Shown piece by piece: positions 5,204 to 9,104 of a DNA stretch of 9,104 bases; positions within the stretch are counted from its first letter, which is position 1, and each line of letters begins with the position of its first letter. The DNA is taken from assembly GCA_016839845.1 (NCBI GenBank), contig JAEOTL010000348.1, forward strand, positions 1 to 9,104, read 5' to 3'. The notes under the pieces were generated by a model. It was given only the letters and a program-made list of their open reading frames with translations. It ran no database searches and was not told where the DNA came from. This DNA is from Promethearchaeota archaeon. GTDB taxonomy: Archaea; Asgardarchaeota; Lokiarchaeia; Sigynarchaeales; SOKP01. The translations under genes and the position numbers were made by a program.

Positions 5204-7840
5204 ATGCAATCTAAAGGAATTCTCCAATTGACTGGTAAAAAATTAAAGTGTGCTGCGATGCCTTTAGGAGGAATTGGGACAGGTTCAATTGCGATTGGTG
5301 GGGATGGTCTCCTTAAACAGTGGCAGATAACCAATACCGTGCGACATAATGCGTTCGTCCCTAACAGTTTTTTTGGTGTTTGGGTTAAGAAATTAGCAGA
5401 AACAAGTGAACCCGCAACATGTAGGGCATTACTTTGTCCTAATGTTCACGATGATCCTGATTTCAAACCTGCAAGGGCAGTAAGTGACCACAGGGTTCCA
5501 ACTGCTGCGAAAGCAATGTTTGAAGTACTCCCAGGCGTCGAAGAAATACGCTTCATAGGAGAGTATCCCGTGGCCTTTTTGGAATTCAAAGATCAATCGC
5601 TCCCTATTGATATTTCTCTAACCAGCTTCACCCCCTTTATTCCCTTAGATCCTAAAAATTCAGGGTTACCAATAATTATCTTCGAGTTTTATCTATCAAA
5701 CCCATCTAATACTCCTTGTGAAGTTGCTCTTGCTGGTAGTTTTCTTAATTTCTTAGGGTGGAATGGAACAAAAGTATTCAAGGGATCTGAATGCATATTG
5801 TTTGCCGGGAATGTCAATACGCCAATAGAAATAGGGGAATGGCAAGCAATTAAGATGAGATCGAAAACGCTGCTAAAAACAGATAGGCGGTATGGTGATA
5901 TAGGATTTGCAATTGATCAACCGGAAGCAATTGTAACGGCTCAATGGGATAGTTTAAAAGATTTTTGGGCTCATTTCTCACGGGATGGAACATTTCCGAT
6001 ATCAAACTCTGAAGAAATGAGTCCCCTTGGTGAAACCTGGGCAGGAAGTCTCGGTTCAAGAAAAACATTGAATCCAGGAGAGAGTACGACAATAAGGTTC
6101 TTTTTTGCATGGAATTTTCCAAATCGAGTGGTAGATTGGATACTCGATAAAACAGTAATACCTCAAAAAAACTCAGAATTTTGGATTGGAAATCGCTATA
6201 ATGAATGGTTTAAGAATTCTACAGAAGTGATTAAGTATGTCAAGGAAAATTGGGACTATTTACTGAAAAAAACAGACTTATTTCATAAAAACTTGTTCAC
6301 ATCTACTCTTCCCGCGGAGGTTATCACCAGTATTTCGGCAACAATGTCAACGATAAGAACTCCTTCATGTTTTTGGATGAGAGATGGTTCTTTTCATGGA
6401 TTCGAGGGGTGTCAAGGTGCTTCTACCGGTACATCTTCAGGAGGGTGTTGTCCTTTAGATTGCACGCACGTGTGGACCTATGAATTTAGTTTAGCTCATC
6501 TTTTTCCCTCTCTTGAGAGAACTATGCGTGAAACTGAATTTATTATGCAACATGAATCCGGATATTTACCTCATCGAGCTGTTGTTCCTCTTTACTTACC
6601 TCAATTACTCAAAGAAGGAAATTGGGATATGATTGGTCCAGCAATAGACGGAATGTTTAGCACAATCCTTAAAATTTATCGAGATTTTCTCATAACTGGA
6701 GATCGTGAATTTCTTGAGAAAGCATGGCCATTTATTCTTCGATTGATGAATTACATTTTTGAGCACAATGATAAGGAATTAAAGGGGGTAATCTATTCAG
6801 ATCAACCAAATACTTACGATTGCATCCTATATGGAATTAATTCGTTGATTGGTTCACTTTATCTTACAGCATTATTAGCATGTGAGCGAATTTCAGAAGA
6901 ATTAGGATTTCTTGATTGGATGAGTAAATTTAGATCAATTTATCACTCCGGACGAAAAATTTTGGATCAAGAATGCTGGAATGGGGAATATTATATCCAG
7001 AAGTACGATAAAACACAAATAAATCAGCATCAATATGGGATAGGCTGTCATTCTGACCAACTTATAGGACAATGGTGGGCATTTCAAATCGGTTTAGGAG
7101 ATATTTTTCCTCCTGAGCATTTTAAAAAAACTGTTGAATCGATAATTAAATACAATTTCAAGAAAAGTCTTGAAGGCATTACTCAAACACCTCGGATATT
7201 TGCTTCTCCTGAAGATGCTGGTCTAATGATTTGCACCTGGCCTCATGGGGATAAACCTAAAATTCCAACCATATATTCCGATGAGGTATGGACAGGCATC
7301 GAGTATGAAGTCGCCGCATTATGTATTCATGCTGGTAAGATTAATGAAGGGTTGCAGATTGTTCAAGCAGCCCGGGAAAGATATGATGGCTCCCATCGTA
7401 ATCCTTGGAATGAGGTCGAGTGCGGTGATCATTACGTGAGAGCAATGTCGTCTTGGACATTATTACATGCCCTCACGGGTGTAGATTATAGCATTGGATT
7501 AAGAAAGTTTAAAGTTGCACCCAAAATAAACGCAGAGAATTTTGCAGCCTTCTTTATTTCGGGGAGTGCTTGGGGACAAATAGCACAACAATTTTCTAAT
7601 AACAAAGTTACCTGTTCTCTTTCTGTTTCTTTTGGTTCCTTGGAAATAGAGTCCATCCATTTGGAGGAATCTGGAGATATTAAACCACTTAAATGCAGTG
7701 TACTTTTGAAAGAAACTCCGGATGGAGCATATAACCCCTTGGAAGTAAAACTTTCAGTAAGTAATTCCGGTGTTGAGATATTTCTCACAGAAGTAATTAC
7801 TTTAAGGGAAGGTCATCAATTACTTATCGAATTAAACTAA
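5204..7840 (+). CDS. GH116 beta-glycosidase (GBA2/SSO1353-like, DUF608)
   Basis: A complete 878-residue glycoside hydrolase of family GH116. The N-terminal beta-sandwich begins with AAMPLGGIGTGSIAIGGDG and runs to about residue 320. The catalytic (alpha/alpha)6 barrel follows, with DGSFHGFEGCQG, GCCPLDCTHVWTYEFSLAHL, FPSLERTMRE, NTYDCILYGINSLIGSLYL, SDQLIGQWWAFQIGLG, SDEVWTGIEYEVAAL and NPWNEVECGDHYVRAMSSW, all family hallmarks. By comparison with SSO1353 and GBA2, E401 (in GFEG) is the probable nucleophile and D539 (in NTYD) the probable acid/base; this mapping is from memory of the family. A beta-rich tail (about 770-878) resembles that of archaeal and planctomycete members. Such enzymes hydrolyse beta-glucosides, beta-xylosides or N-acetylglucosaminides with retention. 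No signal peptide or membrane segment, so intracellular. It has no sugar transporter or other glycosidase beside it, so the natural substrate is open; turnover of a glycolipid or imported oligosaccharide is possible. Confidence 0.93.
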   Translation: MQSKGILQLTGKKLKCAAMPLGGIGTGSIAIGGDGLLKQWQITNTVRHNAFVPNSFFGVWVKKLAETSEPATCRALLCPNVHDDPDFKPARAVSDHRVPTAAKAMFEVLPGVEEIRFIGEYPVAFLEFKDQSLPIDISLTSFTPFIPLDPKNSGLPIIIFEFYLSNPSNTPCEVALAGSFLNFLGWNGTKVFKGSECILFAGNVNTPIEIGEWQAIKMRSKTLLKTDRRYGDIGFAIDQPEAIVTAQWDSLKDFWAHFSRDGTFPISNSEEMSPLGETWAGSLGSRKTLNPGESTTIRFFFAWNFPNRVVDWILDKTVIPQKNSEFWIGNRYNEWFKNSTEVIKYVKENWDYLLKKTDLFHKNLFTSTLPAEVITSISATMSTIRTPSCFWMRDGSFHGFEGCQGASTGTSSGGCCPLDCTHVWTYEFSLAHLFPSLERTMRETEFIMQHESGYLPHRAVVPLYLPQLLKEGNWDMIGPAIDGMFSTILKIYRDFLITGDREFLEKAWPFILRLMNYIFEHNDKELKGVIYSDQPNTYDCILYGINSLIGSLYLTALLACERISEELGFLDWMSKFRSIYHSGRKILDQECWNGEYYIQKYDKTQINQHQYGIGCHSDQLIGQWWAFQIGLGDIFPPEHFKKTVESIIKYNFKKSLEGITQTPRIFASPEDAGLMICTWPHGDKPKIPTIYSDEVWTGIEYEVAALCIHAGKINEGLQIVQAARERYDGSHRNPWNEVECGDHYVRAMSSWTLLHALTGVDYSIGLRKFKVAPKINAENFAAFFISGSAWGQIAQQFSNNKVTCSLSVSFGSLEIESIHLEESGDIKPLKCSVLLKETPDGAYNPLEVKLSVSNSGVEIFLTEVITLREGHQLLIELN

Positions 7841-7870
7841 GTATTCTAGAGAAACACCTGATTACAAAAC

Positions 7871-8077
7871 CTATGCAACCTCCATATAGAGTACAATAGG
7901 AACAAAAAAACCGATACCAAAACCTATCCAAAACATATTACCCCGTGGTCCTATCATGCCCATCTGACCTGCTATACTTATCGCGATAGCACCACCGATC
8001 AGACCACAAACAAAGCCAATAATTACAAGGATCGCGAGTTTTCCCTCCTATCCCATTTTCTGTTTTTCTTGATTCAT
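7871..8077 (-). pseudogene. Two-helix membrane protein gene interrupted by an in-frame TAG
   Basis: From ATG 8077 the minus strand reads MNQEKQKMG, then TAG (8050-8048), then 58 more codons in the same frame to another TAG at 7871. The second part, EGKLAILVIIGFVCGLIGGA onwards, is clearly protein-like: helix 1 about residues 13-36, a short polar turn with GMIGPRGN, and helix 2 with FWIGFGIGFFVPIVLYMEVA. Repairing one base of TAG would give a 68-residue small membrane protein; family not recognised. GGGGGTGA lies about 10 bases before the ATG. After the TAG there is AGGAGGG but no ATG, GTG or TTG start soon after. Simplest reading: a gene inactivated by a nonsense mutation. Readthrough or pyrrolysine insertion is conceivable, though TAG serves as a normal end codon of other genes in this window. 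Confidence 0.55.
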
Positions 8078-8369
8078 AAATCAAAATTCACCCCCTATGA
8101 CTTTGAAAATCTATTTATTTTATTTTCGTCACTTTAAAATCCATACGTTAATTAAAATATGGACAGTGACTGTTGGTGGTGGTATCGACTCTAATCTTCA
8201 AGGTATGGTTTAAAGTTATTTACTATTGACAATTTTTAAGCACGAATTTGAATTTGTATTGCAATGTTAAATTGTTCTCATACCCATTTTAGAGTTTAGA
8301 CTTTATGCATTTTGATATATGCCTTTCTATGTTCGATAATCTTAAATTTAAGAGAATGTTAGGTTACCA
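8078..8369. other. Gap without a supported gene, upstream of the flavodoxin gene
   Basis: Holds a TATA-like CTTTAAAAT (8132-8140) 23 bp before ATG 8159, which opens an 11-codon frame MDSDCWWWYRL; an overlapping frame from ATG 8097 gives 38 codons ending SNLQGMV. Neither is supported as a gene. A 7-bp inverted repeat ACAATTT/AAATTGT (8229-8235, 8269-8275) is also present. No tRNA or other RNA structure recognised. Confidence 0.35.
8341..8352 (+). promoter_or_regulatory. TATA-like palindrome before the flavodoxin gene
   Basis: CTTAAATTTAAG, a perfect 12-bp palindrome, is centred about 24 bp before ATG 8370 and matches the CTTAAAT-type boxes seen before other genes here. An AGGT also lies five bases before the ATG. 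Confidence 0.45.
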
Positions 8370-8834
8370 ATGAAATCTCTGTTGGTCTTGTATTCGTATC
8401 ATCATAAAAATACTGAGAAAATCGCTAAAGTCTTCGCAAAAGTTCTTGATGCACCAATTAAAATGCCACAACAAATACATCCCGAAGAACTTCAAGAATA
8501 TGATCTTATAGGCTTCGGTTCAGGGATATATGGTGAAAAGCACCATAAACTCCTGCTTGATCTTGCCGATACACTACCACAAGACACTAATAGGAAAGCA
8601 TTCATTTTTTCAACCAGTGCAATACAAGGAAAAGCTAAAGTCACCAAAGATCACTCGCTACTGAGGGAAAAACTGCAATCGAAAGGTTACATGATTATTG
8701 ATGAATTTAGTTGTAAAGGGTTTAATACCAATAGTTTCATGAGATACTTTGGGGGAATGAATAAGGGTAGACCGAATGCTGAAGATCTCAAGCATGCGGA
8801 AGAGTTTGCTCAGAACTTAATGCAGTACCTTTAA
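8370..8834 (+). CDS. Flavodoxin
   Basis: A 154-residue flavodoxin-fold protein. Strand 1 and the FMN phosphate loop are LLVLYSYHHKNTEKIA (residues 4-19; the classical loop S/TxTGNT is here SYHHKNT, so the glycine is lysine). The FMN-contacting second loop is YDLIGFGSGIYGEKHHKLLL, the third strand KAFIFSTSAIQGKA, and the C-terminal region GFNTNSFMRYFGGMNKGRPN AEDLKHAEEFAQNL, where GRPNAEDL is a mark of this archaeal/bacterial flavodoxin subgroup. It would carry one or two electrons on FMN in the cytoplasm. Forty-five bases downstream, with no terminator, begins a methyltransferase-family gene, suggesting co-transcription and perhaps a role in reducing a corrinoid or related redox partner; that link is inference. 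TATA-like palindrome and AGGT support ATG 8370. Confidence 0.88.
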   Translation: MKSLLVLYSYHHKNTEKIAKVFAKVLDAPIKMPQQIHPEELQEYDLIGFGSGIYGEKHHKLLLDLADTLPQDTNRKAFIFSTSAIQGKAKVTKDHSLLREKLQSKGYMIIDEFSCKGFNTNSFMRYFGGMNKGRPNAEDLKHAEEFAQNLMQYL

Positions 8835-8864
8835 AGTAAGTAAAACTTGAATTATCTAAAAAGT

Positions 8865-8874
8865 GGAGAAAGGT
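8865..8874 (+). promoter_or_regulatory. Ribosome binding site of the URO-D-family gene
   Basis: GGAGAAAGGT ends five bases before ATG 8880 and contains both GGAG and AGGT. Its presence in the gap after the flavodoxin gene fits translation of a downstream gene in an operon. Confidence 0.6.
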
Positions 8875-8879
8875 TAAAA

Positions 8880-9104
8880 ATGGTATTATCGAAACGAGAA
8901 AGAGTTATTAGAACCTTAGAACTTGAAGAACCGGATATGATCCCTATTCATTATCTAGGATTTGAAACAACAGGGCTCTCAAATCAGTACTTTCAAAATT
9001 CTGAGGAATTTACAAAAATTAGAGCTGGGATTGAGGATGATGTTTTAGAAATGAAGTTCAAAGTACTTATGGGAACTTCAGGAAGTATAACTGAATTACG
9101 TTTC
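8880..9104 (+). CDS. Uroporphyrinogen decarboxylase/corrinoid methyltransferase family protein, N-terminal fragment
   Basis: The first 75 codons are in the window and the frame is open at the right edge. The start, SKRERVIRTLELEEPDMIPI, is the usual beginning of the URO-D superfamily ('xRERVxxALxxxxPDRxPx'), and it continues with HYLGFETTG and acidic helical sequence (GIEDDVLEMKFKVLMGTSGS). In archaea lacking a haem context, such stand-alone members are mostly MtaA/MtbA/CmuA-like methyltransferases that move methyl groups between corrinoid proteins and coenzyme or folate-type carriers; true uroporphyrinogen decarboxylase is the alternative. The zinc-binding His-x-Cys site that would separate these lies beyond the window. 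A good ribosome site and the 45-bp gap from the flavodoxin gene suggest one operon. Confidence 0.75.
   Translation, partial: MVLSKRERVIRTLELEEPDMIPIHYLGFETTGLSNQYFQNSEEFTKIRAGIEDDVLEMKFKVLMGTSGSITELRF

Noticed and set aside
5850..6122. Minus-strand frame of 90 codons inside the GH116 gene
   Set aside because: Shadow of a conserved enzyme; no family resemblance or promoter.
7486..7788. Minus-strand frame of 100 codons at the end of the GH116 gene
   Set aside because: Antisense to the conserved beta-rich tail; no supporting signal.
8097..8213. 38-codon plus-strand frame ending TVTVGGGIDSNLQGMV
   Set aside because: The end looks protein-like but the start overlaps the upstream region of the opposing membrane gene, with no ribosome site and unremarkable AT-rich N-terminus.

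Overview
The window looks like an AT-rich archaeal chromosome segment, most likely from an Asgard archaeon of the Loki- or Heimdall-like kind. The evidence is a compact single-domain Roadblock/LC7 protein of the sort abundant in Asgard genomes, small archaeal-type membrane and zinc-ribbon proteins, TATA-like boxes about 23-31 bp before several start codons with no Shine-Dalgarno site between (suggesting leaderless mRNAs), and use of TTG/GTG starts. There is no rRNA or tRNA, no CRISPR array and no transposase. The lineage call is an inference from gene content.

Left part (1-2028), all on the minus strand: the N-terminus of an MFS transporter cut by the window edge (1-169), a decayed or frameshifted small gene (391-728), a three-helix DUF4190-like membrane protein (767-1102), a Roadblock/LC7 protein with a polybasic N-terminal tail (1199-1579), and a small charged helical protein of unknown function (1732-2028). 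Each intact gene appears to have its own promoter, so this is a co-directional cluster rather than one operon.

Middle part (2029-5081): a TatD-family metal-dependent hydrolase on plus (2159-3010) runs towards a small split zinc-ribbon protein on minus (3227-3541). Strong inverted repeats that look like terminators separate them. A GNAT acetyltransferase on minus (3703-4194) is divergent from a 247-residue plus-strand protein (4338-5081). That protein joins a VGFNxxDA helical module, a charged linker and a small WxPK beta-domain, a combination I associate with phage and nucleic-acid proteins.

Right part (5082-9104): a complete cytosolic GH116 (GBA2/SSO1353-like) beta-glycosidase (5204-7840) has an 8-bp inverted repeat around an AT-rich upstream TATA element. 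It is followed by a convergent two-helix membrane-protein gene interrupted by an in-frame TAG (7871-8077), a flavodoxin (8370-8834), and, 45 bp later with a good ribosome site, the start of a uroporphyrinogen-decarboxylase/corrinoid-methyltransferase family gene that leaves the window (8880-9104). The last two are probably an operon for one-carbon or corrinoid chemistry.

No single new multi-gene system is evident. The most unusual items are the small gene with two one-base frame changes and an internal strong Shine-Dalgarno site before CTG, the TAG-interrupted membrane gene near a methyltransferase-family gene, the polybasic Roadblock protein, and the VGFN/WxPK protein.
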